Shown: positions 8,471 through 18,485 of the stretch, one piece after another
Numbering within the stretch: position 1 is the stretch's first letter
How the letters are laid out: each line of letters starts with the position of its first letter
Origin: JBMYYR01 sp965243605
Lineage (GTDB): Bacteria; Bacteroidota; Bacteroidia; Flavobacteriales; CAJXXR01
NCBI GenBank assembly: GCA_965243605.1
Contig: CBDEVQ010000098.1
Span: 5,103-69,102 of the forward strand
DNA length: 64,000 nucleotides
Direction: 5' to 3'
Program-made: the position numbers and the translations under genes
Notes under the pieces: model-generated
Database searches by the model: none
What the model saw: only the letters and a program-made list of their open reading frames with translations
Told to the model about the DNA's origin: nothing

Positions 8471-10519
8471 CTATTCATTCATAGACTGTAAAAACTCTTC
8501 ATTATTTTGAGTAGACTTTAGTCTTATCTTCAAGAATTCCATAGCTTCTAAAGGTTTCATATCTGCCATAAGTCTTCTTAATACCCACATACGTTTCATG
8601 GCTGCATCTCCTAATAATAAATTCTCTTTTCGTGTACCAGAATTTATTAAATCAATTGCAGGATATGTTCTACGTGTTGCAATTTTTCTATCCAACATCA
8701 TTTCCATATTTCCTGTTCCTTTGAATTCCTCAAAGATAATATCGTCCATTTTAGATCCTGTTTCAACTAAGGCCGTTGCCACAATTGTAAGTGATCCTCC
8801 ACCTTCAATATTCCTTGCCGCTCCAAAGAAACGTTTAGGCTTATGTAGTGCGTTTGCGTCAATACCTCCAGATAAGATTTTTCCAGAAGCAGGAGACACT
8901 GTATTATAAGCTCTTGCTAAACGTGTAATAGAATCAAGTAAGATAACTACATCATGTCCACATTCAACCATTCGCTTGGCTTTTTCCAATACAATATTCG
9001 CTACTTTTACATGCTTTTCAGCAGGCTCATCAAAAGTTGATGCTACAACTTCACCTTTTACGGTTCTTGCCATATCTGTAACCTCTTCAGGTCTTTCATC
9101 AACTAATAATACAATTAAGTACGACTCTGGATGATTTGCCGAAATTGCATTTGCTAATTCTTTTAATAATGTTGTTTTACCCGTTTTAGGTTGGGCAACA
9201 ATTAATCCTCTTTGTCCTTTCCCAATTGGCGAGAATAAGTCAATAATTCGAGTTGCTATCGTTCCTCTTTTAGAAACAATATCAAACTTCTCATTTGGGA
9301 ATAATGGTGTTAAATGTTCAAAAGGAACTCTATCACGTACAAACCCAGGATCTCTACCATTAATTTTATCAACCTTTACCAATGGAAAATACTTTTCTCC
9401 TTCTTTTGGTGGTCTAATTTGTCCTTTAACCGTATCTCCTGTTTTTAATCCAAATAATTTAATCTGAGATTGAGATACATAAATATCATCAGGAGAACTT
9501 AAGTAATTGTAATCTGATGAACGTAAAAAACCATATCCATCTTGTATTATTTCTAACACACCCTCACTTACAACCTGACCTTCAAATTCAAAAGATGCCT
9601 TCTGATTTTTATTTCTTTGGTTGTTCGAGTTATTTTGCTTTCTACGGTCGTTATTATTTCGTTTGTTCGACTGATTCGTCCCGCGTTCTGTTCTTTCCGC
9701 TTTCTCTTCTTTAGAAGCTGGAGCTACTGGCGCAGATGTATTCTGAGGCTCATTAGTCGTTGCTCTTGGGTTAGATTGAGGATCTCTTCTCGTCTGATTT
9801 TTATTATCTCTACCTAGCCTTTGTTCTCTCGAATTTCTTGCTTGACGCGGATTACGATTTTGCTCTCTCGCAGGCTTAGTTTCTAATGGTGTTTCAGGTG
9901 AAATTGGCCCTTCACTTTGAGTACGTGGGTTAACACGTTCTCTAGGTTTTTGACTTAAACTAGCAGCTTCCATACTCGCCAAAATTTCTGGATTAATATT
10001 AGGCGCTATTCTAGGTTTACGTTTTTCATCCGTCTTGGCTGTAGATCCCTTCTCAACACTTTTCTTTACAACTTCTTTCTCATCAGATGTTGTTTTAGAT
10101 TCTATGGGTTTAACAGTAGCATCTTTTTTAACACCCTTACTTTCAACTTTATCAGTCACACTTACTTCAGTTTTCTTTGGATTAACCTTAGCTTTTGGTT
10201 TTGGTTTTGGTTTTGGCTTTGGTTTTGGTTTATCTGAAGCTGGCTTTACTTCCTTTTCTGTCGATTTTTCTACTGCCGCTTTTGGCTTAGGTTTTGGCTT
10301 TGGCTTTGGAGCTTTTTTAGGCTTTTCATCCGCTGTTGCTTTTCCTTCTAATGCCGTAAATGTTGATTTTGCTATTTTAGGTTCTAATGCTTGTTTATCT
10401 AATATTTGATAAATTAAATCCATTTTTTTCTGTTGCCTATATTTAGCAACATCCATCATTTTGGCAATGTTTTGTAATTCTGGTAATAATTTACCTTTAA
10501 GTTGAATAATATCGTACAT
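8471..10519 (-). CDS. rho: Transcription termination factor Rho with long disordered N-terminal extension
   Basis: An RNA-dependent hexameric ATPase that ends transcription. It is 682 residues, against about 420 in E. coli. Residues 1-50 form the Rho N-terminal helical domain; residues about 65-310 are low-complexity: first K/P repeats (KPKPKPKPK), then Arg/Asn/Gln-rich sequence. The RNA-binding cold-shock-like domain begins near 315 (EGVLEIIQDGYGFLRS), the Walker A motif is AQPKTGKTTLL (about residue 440), followed by LLVDERPEEVTD and the SPASGKILSGG loop. Long inserts of this kind are characteristic of Bacteroidota Rho. A 162-base leader (10520-10681) with no gene precedes it; rho leaders are often autoregulated, but I see no specific structure. 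Confidence 0.97.
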   Translation of the reverse strand: MYDIIQLKGKLLPELQNIAKMMDVAKYRQQKKMDLIYQILDKQALEPKIAKSTFTALEGKATADEKPKKAPKPKPKPKPKAAVEKSTEKEVKPASDKPKPKPKPKPKPKAKVNPKKTEVSVTDKVESKGVKKDATVKPIESKTTSDEKEVVKKSVEKGSTAKTDEKRKPRIAPNINPEILASMEAASLSQKPRERVNPRTQSEGPISPETPLETKPAREQNRNPRQARNSREQRLGRDNKNQTRRDPQSNPRATTNEPQNTSAPVAPASKEEKAERTERGTNQSNKRNNNDRRKQNNSNNQRNKNQKASFEFEGQVVSEGVLEIIQDGYGFLRSSDYNYLSSPDDIYVSQSQIKLFGLKTGDTVKGQIRPPKEGEKYFPLVKVDKINGRDPGFVRDRVPFEHLTPLFPNEKFDIVSKRGTIATRIIDLFSPIGKGQRGLIVAQPKTGKTTLLKELANAISANHPESYLIVLLVDERPEEVTDMARTVKGEVVASTFDEPAEKHVKVANIVLEKAKRMVECGHDVVILLDSITRLARAYNTVSPASGKILSGGIDANALHKPKRFFGAARNIEGGGSLTIVATALVETGSKMDDIIFEEFKGTGNMEMMLDRKIATRRTYPAIDLINSGTRKENLLLGDAAMKRMWVLRRLMADMKPLEAMEFLKIRLKSTQNNEEFLQSMNE

Positions 10520-10681
10520 TCTATTGGGAAATAAACGTTAAAATGTTTTGAGAAATATAAATGTGAGTAGTAAGTGAGATGTCATAGATATACACATCTG
10601 TATTGCAATTATACAATAATATTCTTGGAAATGTATTTTATACAGGATTTATTTACAGTTTATCACCTCTAATTTGGTGTT

Positions 10682-11410
10682 TTATCTTGAAGCTTCTTCT
10701 GTTTTACTTGAATCTGCAATTAATCGATTAAGTTCAGTAAATTCATTTTTTGTAAAATGTCTGTATTTACCTCGTTTTAAACTCCCTAGTTCAATATTCA
10801 TAATACGTGTACGCTTTAAAGCTCTAACTTCATAATCTAAATATTGACACATTCTTCTAATTTGCCTATTCAACCCTTGTGTTAGTACTATATTGAATGT
10901 ATAATCATCAATCTTTGTTACTTTACAAGGCTTAGTTACTGTATCTAGAATGGGTACACCTTGGCTCATTTTCCGAATAAACATTGGTGTTATTCTTCGG
11001 TTAACTCGAACAATATATTCCTTTTCATGATTATTCCCAGAGCGTAATATTTTATTTACAATATCTCCATCGTTGGTTAAAAATATTAAACCTTCACTTG
11101 GCTTATCCAATCTTCCTATTGGAAAAATACGTTCTGGATGATTAATAAATGAAATAATATTTCCTTTTATTTGCTCCTCTGTTGTACATGTTATACCAAT
11201 GGGCTTATTAAAAATTAAATAGATATTTTCAATGGTCTTAGTAATAACATTACCTTCCACAGTAATTTCATCAGTAGGTTTAACTTTTTCACCTAAACCA
11301 ACTGTTACTCCATTAATCTTAACCTTACCAGCTTCAATAAGTTTATCGGCACCTCGTCTAGAACAATATCCAGTTTCTGATATTGCCTTATTTAATCGTT
11401 TTAATTCCAT
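10682..11410 (-). CDS. rluF: 23S rRNA pseudouridine synthase, RluF type
   Basis: A 242-residue enzyme converting a uridine of 23S rRNA to pseudouridine. An S4 RNA-binding domain fills residues 4-60 (RLNKAISETGYCSRRGADKL), and the catalytic Asp is D102 in GRLDKPSEGL. The segment AGVPILDTVTK-like (GVPILDTVTKPCKV) and LTQGLNRQIRRMCQYL match RluF more closely than RluB or RsuA. E. coli RluF targets U2604; that target is inferred here. The gene stands alone upstream of rho. Confidence 0.85.
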   Translation of the reverse strand: MELKRLNKAISETGYCSRRGADKLIEAGKVKINGVTVGLGEKVKPTDEITVEGNVITKTIENIYLIFNKPIGITCTTEEQIKGNIISFINHPERIFPIGRLDKPSEGLIFLTNDGDIVNKILRSGNNHEKEYIVRVNRRITPMFIRKMSQGVPILDTVTKPCKVTKIDDYTFNIVLTQGLNRQIRRMCQYLDYEVRALKRTRIMNIELGSLKRGKYRHFTKNEFTELNRLIADSSKTEEASR

Positions 11411-11623
11411 GTATTTATTCTGTAGTAAAAGGCCATTTGCATAACAAAATATATAAGGACCTTTACCTATTTTTTTGTATCCCTACAAATTTAAGTTTTT
11501 CCAATTAAAGAATACAATAAAATAATTATTAGAAAAAACATGTAATAAAACACTTTACGTACCTAAGTAAAACTAAATTGAATATTCTCATTGAGCCATT
11601 AGTCTCTATAAATACATAACAAT

Positions 11624-12223
11624 CTAGAATATCTCATTCCTCTTTTTTCTAGCCCTTAAAACTCCAGCGGTTATTCCAAAGCCTATTCCAAAAAAAACGG
11701 TCTCTTTGTTTACCTCAATTACAGAGGATAAATATAGGCCTATTACTCGACTTTTAATCATTTCAAAAACGGGGTTTATCACTAAACTTACTGTATTAAA
11801 CTTATGTCTGTTATACGTATAATTAGGACCTAATAATGTTGGAGCGTATACAAAATCGATCACCTTATCAACTTTTGTAAATGCTAACCCTGTTCTTATG
11901 TTTAATCTGATGTTATTTTTTTCTAGTGGAATAATTTTACCGACTAATACTTGTACATCTTCATACCTGTCATGTCCCACTCCAAAAATTGAAAAGACAC
12001 CGCCGCTAAAATCACTCGGACGATCAGGAGACCTTTGACTATAATAATGATTTCCTATATATAAAGAGTACTTATTCTTATAAATATAGTTTATTCCATA
12101 TTCTCCATTTATATGGGTACCAACAGAAAAACCAAGGTTACCATATATACTATGGTCATCAATTTGAGCCTTGGCCCCAAATGTATAAAAACAAAAAAAC
12201 AGGAAAATTATTAAACCTCTCAT
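11624..12223 (-). CDS. Secreted protein, probable outer-membrane beta-barrel, unknown function
   Basis: A 199-residue protein with a clear signal peptide (MRGLIIFLFFCFYTFGAKAQ, cleavage after AKA). The mature part alternates polar and hydrophobic residues and is rich in Gly, Tyr and Asn, with aromatic residues near strand ends, as in small outer-membrane beta-barrels; the C-terminal portion has a Gly-rich hydrophobic strand (FFGIGFGITAGVL). No family is recognised with certainty. It is divergent to the efflux operon, with about 190 bases between the two starts, so shared control is possible but not shown. Confidence 0.65.
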   Translation of the reverse strand: MRGLIIFLFFCFYTFGAKAQIDDHSIYGNLGFSVGTHINGEYGINYIYKNKYSLYIGNHYYSQRSPDRPSDFSGGVFSIFGVGHDRYEDVQVLVGKIIPLEKNNIRLNIRTGLAFTKVDKVIDFVYAPTLLGPNYTYNRHKFNTVSLVINPVFEMIKSRVIGLYLSSVIEVNKETVFFGIGFGITAGVLRARKKRNEIF

Positions 12224-12378
12224 TATTATAATATTTTAAGTTACTAATGTAAAAAATAATATTGATTTCTATATAAGTAGCTAGATGAAATTATTATTAA
12301 TAATCTAAATCATATTCAGTGTAAGTTTTATCACATACCAATGTAATATTCATCACCACATATAACAAGCTTAGAAAA

Positions 12379-12386
12379 TACTTTTG
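12379..12386 (+). promoter_or_regulatory. Promoter -7 element of the efflux operon
   Basis: TACTTTTG matches the consensus TAnnTTTG. It lies 28 bases before ATG 12414 and overlaps an in-frame TTG at 12384, which argues against that TTG as the start. A -33 TTG at the right distance is not evident. Confidence 0.5.
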
Positions 12387-12413
12387 CTGTACACGATTAA
12401 TACAACAATAGTT

Positions 12414-13730
12414 ATGGCCACTTTTAAACATGTAAAATACATAGTTATAATAGCTCTAAGTTTCTTACCTTACTTAGAGCTATATGCTCAAAATACATTA
12501 AGCCTATCCGATGCATTAAGGCTTGGAGAACAAAACAACCTCAGTCTTAAAATTAACGATAAAAAGACAAATTTAGCTAAACAAGACCTAAATAAAAGTC
12601 GAGGAATTTTCTTACCTCAAATCAATTTATCACATACAGCTATTGGAACAACCAATCCGTTAATGGCATTTGGTTCTAAATTAAACCAAGAAATACTTAC
12701 ACAACAAGATTTCAATCCCAGTTTGCTAAATGATCCCGAATATATCCGTGATTATTCTACGCTCATTTCAGTTAAGCAACCTTTAATAAATATAGATGGT
12801 GTTTACCAAAGGCAAGCAGCAAAATTAATGGTGGATTATCAAACCAAACAAAATGCGTTTTCTAAAAAGCATATTAGGCTTGAAATAAAGAAAGCTTATA
12901 TGCAATTGCAAGTTGCTATACAACAAGTTCGTGTACTACAACAAGCAGAAAAAACAGCTTTAGCCAATCTTAAATATGCAACGGATTATTTAAAACAAGG
13001 CTATTTACAAAAATCAGATTATTTAGATGTTGAAGTTCGTGTTGCCGATGTAAAGCATCAATTACAATCCGCACATAGCAACGTACTTAATACCTCTAAT
13101 TATTTGAGCGTACTGTTGAATTTAGATTCTTATGAACAAATCATACCTTCAGATAAGCTTCAACCCGATTTAATAGATGAAGACTCAACCTATATTCTCT
13201 CAAATACTAGAGAAGATATTGAAGCGATGAAAATAGGTCAAAAAGCTCAACATAATTTGCATAAAGCAAACAAAATGCAATTTATACCTCGTTTAAATGT
13301 TTTTGGAAATTTAGAACTCCACGATGATCAAATTTTTGGAACCAAAGCCAAAGGTTACTTAATTGGAGCTCAACTTTCTTGGGATATATTTAAGGGTGGT
13401 GAGCAGTGGACAAACATTCAGAAAAGTAAAATTGAATTAGATAAAACGGCTTTAGACATAGAACAATACGAACAACAGAGTCAACTCGAAATTAACAAAA
13501 CACAGCGAGCATTAAAAGACGCTAAAAACCGTTTAATCTTGTCTCAAAAAAGTGTTGTACAATCTCAGGAAGCGCTTAAAATACGTAACGACAGATTTAA
13601 ACATGGGTTAGAAAAAACCACCGATTTACTTATGGCTGAAACCAAATATGCTCAAAGGCAATTGGAATATCTAAATACGATTTACAACTATAATTACACC
13701 CTTGCTTATTTAAAGCTTCTTACCAACTAA
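12414..13730 (+). CDS. TolC-family outer-membrane efflux protein
   Basis: The outer-membrane channel of a tripartite efflux pump. It has 438 residues, a signal peptide ending LELYAQ and then the family-typical NTLSLSDALRLGEQNNLSL start, followed by two repeats of long alpha-helical and beta segments rich in Gln, Ala and Leu (OEP domain twice). The C-terminal half carries a strand such as GAQLSWDIFKGGEQW and ends with the family-typical helix around DLLMAETKYAQRQLEYL. The upstream TTG start was rejected. It is the first gene of an operon with the adaptor and pump. Confidence 0.9.
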   Translation: MATFKHVKYIVIIALSFLPYLELYAQNTLSLSDALRLGEQNNLSLKINDKKTNLAKQDLNKSRGIFLPQINLSHTAIGTTNPLMAFGSKLNQEILTQQDFNPSLLNDPEYIRDYSTLISVKQPLINIDGVYQRQAAKLMVDYQTKQNAFSKKHIRLEIKKAYMQLQVAIQQVRVLQQAEKTALANLKYATDYLKQGYLQKSDYLDVEVRVADVKHQLQSAHSNVLNTSNYLSVLLNLDSYEQIIPSDKLQPDLIDEDSTYILSNTREDIEAMKIGQKAQHNLHKANKMQFIPRLNVFGNLELHDDQIFGTKAKGYLIGAQLSWDIFKGGEQWTNIQKSKIELDKTALDIEQYEQQSQLEINKTQRALKDAKNRLILSQKSVVQSQEALKIRNDRFKHGLEKTTDLLMAETKYAQRQLEYLNTIYNYNYTLAYLKLLTN

Positions 13731-13787
13731 ACGAAATCCTTAATTAACCTGACTCTAATATTAATACGAGTCTAAATTGTTCCTACA

Positions 13788-14870
13788 ATGAAAAAACACA
13801 TTATATATACTATTCTTTCAGGCTTTATATTAACTACCGTTAGTTGTTCAAATAACCATAAAGAACCCAAAACGGTTACTCAATTAACTCCTATTAAAGT
13901 TACTACAGCCTCTGTTGAAGAAATATCTCAAGCCCATATATACACTTCTAGTGGTAAAATTCAATCCACTAAACAAGCCAATCTAAGTACTCGTATTATG
14001 GGTAATGTTAAGCATATAAAAGTTGTGGTTGGTTCTCAAGTTTCTAAAGGGCAATTGTTATTACAACTAAACAGTAACGACCTCAATGCTAAATTGGCAC
14101 AGGTTAATGCGAATATAACATCGGCTACAGCTGTATTCTCTAATGCAAAAAAGGATTATGAGCGTTTTGTAGAATTGTATAAAACAGAAAGTGCTTCTCT
14201 AAAGGAGTTAGATGATATTACAGCACACTACAAAATTTCTAAAGCCAATTTAGAAGGTGTAAAAGAAATGAAACAAGAAATTATTGCTCAATTAGAATAC
14301 ACAAATATTAGAGCGCCATTTTCTGGTATTGTTTCATCTAAATATATTAACGAAGGAGATCTTGCCAATCCTGGCATGCCTCTTTTAAGCATTGAAAACA
14401 ACGCCGAATTTGAGGTTAAAACAATGGTTTCAGAAACCGAAATTTCTAAAATTAAAATTGGAATACCAGTCCAAGTTACGGTTAAATCAAATGATAAATC
14501 CCTTCAAGGAACAGTAAAGGAGATAAGTACATCCGCCCAACATTCTGGTACTCAATTCGAGGTTATTATCCAACTTGAAAAGCATAGTGATCTTTACTCT
14601 GGAATGTATGCCAAAGTTGAATTTTCTATTGCCGATTCTAAATCTAACAAAAACATTATGATTCCAACTTCGGCTCTAATTGAATATGGACAATTACAAG
14701 GTGTTTATATTGTCAGTCAACAAAACACGGCCATTCTTAGGTGGTTAAGGTTAGGAAATAGTATAGGGCATTCCATTGAAGTTCTTTCTGGCTTAAATCC
14801 TAACGACATATACATTGTTGCGGCCCAGAGCAAATTAGAAAATGGATCGGCATTAACTATTACTAAATAA
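13788..14870 (+). CDS. RND efflux adaptor (membrane fusion protein), lipoprotein
   Basis: A 360-residue periplasmic adaptor linking the inner-membrane pump to the TolC-like channel. The signal peptide ends in a lipobox with Cys at residue 20 (TTVSCSN), so it is probably lipid-anchored. Then come the lipoyl-like half motifs (IMGNVKHIKVVVGSQVSKGQ, residues about 65-90), a helical hairpin of about 80 residues, the second half motif (NIRAPFSGIVSS), and beta-barrel and membrane-proximal domains. It lies 57 bases after the channel gene and 7 bases before the pump gene. Substrate unknown. Confidence 0.92.
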   Translation: MKKHIIYTILSGFILTTVSCSNNHKEPKTVTQLTPIKVTTASVEEISQAHIYTSSGKIQSTKQANLSTRIMGNVKHIKVVVGSQVSKGQLLLQLNSNDLNAKLAQVNANITSATAVFSNAKKDYERFVELYKTESASLKELDDITAHYKISKANLEGVKEMKQEIIAQLEYTNIRAPFSGIVSSKYINEGDLANPGMPLLSIENNAEFEVKTMVSETEISKIKIGIPVQVTVKSNDKSLQGTVKEISTSAQHSGTQFEVIIQLEKHSDLYSGMYAKVEFSIADSKSNKNIMIPTSALIEYGQLQGVYIVSQQNTAILRWLRLGNSIGHSIEVLSGLNPNDIYIVAAQSKLENGSALTITK

Positions 14871-14877
14871 ATTAAAA

Positions 14878-17800
14878 ATGAAAAACGGATTAGCAGGACG
14901 TATAGCACAAAGCTTTATGAATTCTAAACTTACCGTATTACTAATGGTTGCATTTATGGCTATTGGTATTTATAGTTCGTTTTTAATTCCAAGAGAAGAA
15001 GAACCACAAATTGATGTTCCTATGGCAGATATTTTTGTTGGTTACCCTGGTGCAAGTCCCAAGGAAATAGAGACTAAGGTTGTAAAACCTTTAGAAAAAA
15101 TACTTTCTAATATTAAAGGAATAGAGTATGTATATTCTACCTCTATGAAAGATGGTGCAATGGTTATTGTACAATTTTATGTGGGTGAAGATATTGAACG
15201 TTCATTTGTAAAACTTTACAATGAGGTTATGAAAAATATGGATGGACTACCTCAAGGAGTTACTCCTCCGCTAATAAAAACACGTGCTATTGATGATGTA
15301 CCTATGTTGGCGCTGACTCTTTGGAGTGAAACCTATTCAGACTATGACCTAAACTTAATTTCGGAAGAGTTAAATAATGAAATTGAGAAAATTACAGATG
15401 TTGCTATCACTAAACGAATTGGAGGAAGACAAGATGCTTTAAGGATTGTCTTAGATAAAGATAAAATGGCCGAAAACCATATTGACATTCTTCAACTTGT
15501 ACAGAATATTCAACAAAATAACAAACAAGGAAGTGTAGGTAAATTTAACGCCAATAATACGGAATATCTGGTTCAAACAGGATCGTTTCTAAAATCGAAA
15601 ACAGATGTTGAGAATCTAATTATTGGTAGCTATAAAAACAATCCTGTTTATATAAAACAAATTGCTCAGGTTATTGATGGACCTGAATTGCCCAAAAACT
15701 ATGTCTCATTTGGATATGGACAAGGGTCTGAAGGCCTAGTGAATTACAAATCGGAATATCCGGCTGTAACTCTTTCGGTGGCCAAACGAAAAGGTGCAGA
15801 TGCTATGAAAATAGCTGATGAAATTCTAAATCGTGTTAAACACTTACAAAAAGATTTAATTCCAGATGAAGTACATGTGGAAGTTACAAGAAATTATGGT
15901 GCAACAGCTTCTCAAAAGGTATCCGAACTGTTAATGCATCTAGCAGGCGCAATAATAGCTGTAACATTTGTGGTTATGTTGGCAATGGGATGGCGAGGTG
16001 GATTGGTGGTCTTTCTATCGGTTCCTATCACATTTGCTCTAACCATGTTCAGCTATTATTTTTTAGACTATACACTAAATAGAATTACTCTTTTTGCCTT
16101 AGTGTTTGTTACTGGAATAGTCGTTGATGATTCTATAATTATTGCAGAGAATATGCATAGACATTTTAAAATGAAAAAACTTTCATTTAAAGATGCTGCT
16201 TTATATGCTATTAATGAAGTTGGGAATCCGACGATACTTGCCACCTTCACTGTAGTTGCATCTGTCTTACCAATGGCTTTTGTTTCTGGATTAATGGGAC
16301 CTTATATGAGTCCTATGCCAATAGGAGCCTCTATTGCTATGTTATTTTCTTTATTGGTAGCCTTAACCATTACACCCTATTTAGGTTACCATTTATTGAA
16401 AGAAAAAGATGAGCAAGACAGTAAAAAAGCAGATGATTTAGAAACATCTAGAATTTATAAACTCTATGCTAAGTTTGAGGAGCCTCTTATTAACAATCGT
16501 TTTAAACGCTGGGCATTTTTAGGAATTACATCTTTACTTTTAGTGGTTTCTGGTGCTATGTTTTTCACAAAAGATGTTCTCGTAAAAATGTTGCCTTTTG
16601 ATAACAAAAATGAATTCCAAATTGTTATTGATATGCCCGAAGGAACAACACTAGAACAAACGGCAGCTGTGACTAAAGAGCTTGGACAATATTTAAAACA
16701 AGAATCCGAAATTTTAAACTATCAAGCCTACGTAGGAACTTCAGCTCCTATTACGTTTAATGGATTGGTACGTCATTACGATTTAAGAGGAGGGTCTAAT
16801 ATGGCGGATATACAAGTAAACTTAACAGACAAACACAATCGAGATATTCAATCTCATGAAATAGCTCGTAATATCCGTCCTCATTTACAGACTATTGGAA
16901 ATAAATTTGGAGCCAATATTAAAGTGGTTGAAGTACCACCGGGACCTCCAGTATTATCAACCATTGTTGCTGAAATTTACGGACCAGACTACGATCAACA
17001 AATAGAGGTTGCTCAACAAGTTAAAACCATATTATCAAACACTTCGGATGTGGTTGATATTGATTGGATGGTTGAAAGTGCACAAACTGAATATAACTTC
17101 GAAATTGACAAGGAAAAAGCCATGCTTTATGGTATTTCACCTCAACAAATTGTGTCTACCTTACAATTGGGATTAGGTGACAGACCGTTTTCATACTTGT
17201 ATGATGAAACGTCATATTCTCAAACTGGAATTTCTTTGGCATTTCATGAAAAAGAAAAGTCTTCTATTGAGGATATTAAACAAATCAAAGTTGTATCCCA
17301 AATGGGAAAAACAATTCCAATTGGAGATCTTGTTACTGTGCATACTTCTGTTAGGCCTAAAAGTATTTTCAGAAAAAACCAACGCCCTGTTGTCTATGTC
17401 ACTGCAGATATGGCTGGTAAATTAGAAAGTCCCGTTTATGCTATACTAGGAATGGAAGAAAAACTAAAAGCAATTAAACTACCAAAAGGTTATACTATAG
17501 ATGAGCTTTACATGGAACATCCAACTAACGAAAGTAATTTCTCTGTTAAATGGGATGGTGAATGGCAAATAACGTTAGAAGTATTTAGAGACCTAGGGAC
17601 TGCTTTCGCCGTTGTAATTCTTATTATTTACATCCTAATTGTTGGTTGGTTCCAAAACTTTAAGGCTCCAATTGTAATGCTTGTTGCCGTTCCTCTTTCA
17701 CTTGTAGGTATCGTTGTAGGACATTGGATGATGGATGCCTTTTTCACGGCAACTTCTATGATTGGATTAATTGCCCTTGCCGGTATTATGGTACGAAATT

Positions 17801-18072
17801 CAGTCCTCTTAGTCGATTTTATTGAACTTAGACTAGCAGAAGGTGTTCCGCTTAAACAGGCTGTAATTGAAGCTGGAGCAGTACGTACAACACCTATTTT
17901 ACTAACGGCTGGTACAGTAGTTATTGGAGCATTTGTTATACTCTTTGACCCTATATTCCAAGGACTAGCTATATCGTTAATGGGTGGTACAATAGCATCT
18001 ACATTCTTAACTCTTTTAGTAGTTCCGTTAGTGTATTACATGACCGAAAAGCACAAGCACCCCACTAAATAA
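14878..18072 (+). CDS. RND family inner-membrane efflux pump (AcrB-like)
   Basis: A proton-driven resistance-nodulation-division transporter of 1064 residues, normal length. It has the N-terminal membrane segment (about 17-35) followed by porter domains (PGASPKEIETKVVKPLE is characteristic), a first membrane bundle (about 345-540) with the conserved GIVVDDSIIIAEN segment holding two adjacent Asp residues for proton relay, a second porter half, and a second membrane bundle (about 905-1060, GIMVRNSVLLVDF). The type looks closer to hydrophobe/drug exporters of the AcrB/MdtB kind than to the metal CzcA group, but the substrate cannot be told. Frame intact over 3.2 kb. Confidence 0.95.
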   Translation: MKNGLAGRIAQSFMNSKLTVLLMVAFMAIGIYSSFLIPREEEPQIDVPMADIFVGYPGASPKEIETKVVKPLEKILSNIKGIEYVYSTSMKDGAMVIVQFYVGEDIERSFVKLYNEVMKNMDGLPQGVTPPLIKTRAIDDVPMLALTLWSETYSDYDLNLISEELNNEIEKITDVAITKRIGGRQDALRIVLDKDKMAENHIDILQLVQNIQQNNKQGSVGKFNANNTEYLVQTGSFLKSKTDVENLIIGSYKNNPVYIKQIAQVIDGPELPKNYVSFGYGQGSEGLVNYKSEYPAVTLSVAKRKGADAMKIADEILNRVKHLQKDLIPDEVHVEVTRNYGATASQKVSELLMHLAGAIIAVTFVVMLAMGWRGGLVVFLSVPITFALTMFSYYFLDYTLNRITLFALVFVTGIVVDDSIIIAENMHRHFKMKKLSFKDAALYAINEVGNPTILATFTVVASVLPMAFVSGLMGPYMSPMPIGASIAMLFSLLVALTITPYLGYHLLKEKDEQDSKKADDLETSRIYKLYAKFEEPLINNRFKRWAFLGITSLLLVVSGAMFFTKDVLVKMLPFDNKNEFQIVIDMPEGTTLEQTAAVTKELGQYLKQESEILNYQAYVGTSAPITFNGLVRHYDLRGGSNMADIQVNLTDKHNRDIQSHEIARNIRPHLQTIGNKFGANIKVVEVPPGPPVLSTIVAEIYGPDYDQQIEVAQQVKTILSNTSDVVDIDWMVESAQTEYNFEIDKEKAMLYGISPQQIVSTLQLGLGDRPFSYLYDETSYSQTGISLAFHEKEKSSIEDIKQIKVVSQMGKTIPIGDLVTVHTSVRPKSIFRKNQRPVVYVTADMAGKLESPVYAILGMEEKLKAIKLPKGYTIDELYMEHPTNESNFSVKWDGEWQITLEVFRDLGTAFAVVILIIYILIVGWFQNFKAPIVMLVAVPLSLVGIVVGHWMMDAFFTATSMIGLIALAGIMVRNSVLLVDFIELRLAEGVPLKQAVIEAGAVRTTPILLTAGTVVIGAFVILFDPIFQGLAISLMGGTIASTFLTLLVVPLVYYMTEKHKHPTK

Positions 18073-18089
18073 CACCCCCAATTTATCAT

Positions 18090-18120
18090 GAGGGAACATA
18101 CCCCCAATTTATGTTCCCTC
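18090..18120 (+). terminator. Hairpin between pump and DUF2892 gene
   Basis: A 10-bp stem (GAGGGAACAT with ATGTTCCCTC) lies between the two genes. A short direct repeat (CCCCCAATTTAT) occurs just upstream and in its loop. No good T-run follows, so it may attenuate transcription or protect mRNA rather than terminate. Confidence 0.4.
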
Positions 18121-18141
18121 TTAACCCTTAAAATGTTTACC

Positions 18142-18351
18142 ATGAAATTTAGAATTGTAAAAGGAATTGCCGGAAGCTTTATTCTAATCAGCCTTATACT
18201 AACCCAATTTGTTCATCCGAACTGGATATGGATGACTGTATTTGTTGGTGTTAATCTACTTCAATCTTCAATAACCAAATGGTGCCTATTAGAAGTCATT
18301 TTAGATAAATTAGGCGTAAAAAACAGTTCCGAAGAAGGCTGTTGTTCTTAA
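18142..18351 (+). CDS. DUF2892 (YgaP-like) small membrane protein
   Basis: About 69 residues with two membrane segments (KFRIVKGIAGSFILISLILT and the VNLLQSSITKW region) and the family-typical W-x-x-x-x-x-FVGVNLLQS-TKWCLLE arrangement, ending in a Cys pair. The role of the family is unknown; members often sit beside rhodanese or efflux genes. ATG 18142 was chosen because family members start within a few residues of the RIVK stretch; ATG 18133 is also possible. It is the last gene of the efflux operon. Confidence 0.75.
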   Translation: MKFRIVKGIAGSFILISLILTQFVHPNWIWMTVFVGVNLLQSSITKWCLLEVILDKLGVKNSSEEGCCS

Positions 18352-18361
18352 TACGTTTTTG

Positions 18362-18393
18362 TAAAGCACACCTTATTTAGGCGTGCTTTTTTT
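18362..18393 (+). terminator. Terminator of the efflux operon
   Basis: Stem AAAGCAC/GTGCTTT extended by further pairs with one mismatch, loop TTATTTA region, followed by T7. Confidence 0.75.
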
Positions 18394-18485
18394 ATTTCCC
18401 ATTGGTAGATAGACTCCTTAGAATTATTCTTTTTGTAATTAATATCTTAACTTTAATATAAATTTAGACCATTAATATATCCTAT

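Noticed and set aside
8598..8909. Plus-strand ORF of 103 codons inside rho
   Set aside because: Antisense of the conserved ATPase core of rho; no family and no start signals.
10035..10409. Plus-strand ORF of 124 codons with Gly-Phe repeats
   Set aside because: It is the antisense of the K/P-rich part of rho; the GF pattern is the complement of the KP codons.
12384..12413. TTG start extending the TolC-like gene
   Set aside because: The TTG lies inside the -7 promoter element and the extra residues precede a good signal peptide that begins at ATG 12414.
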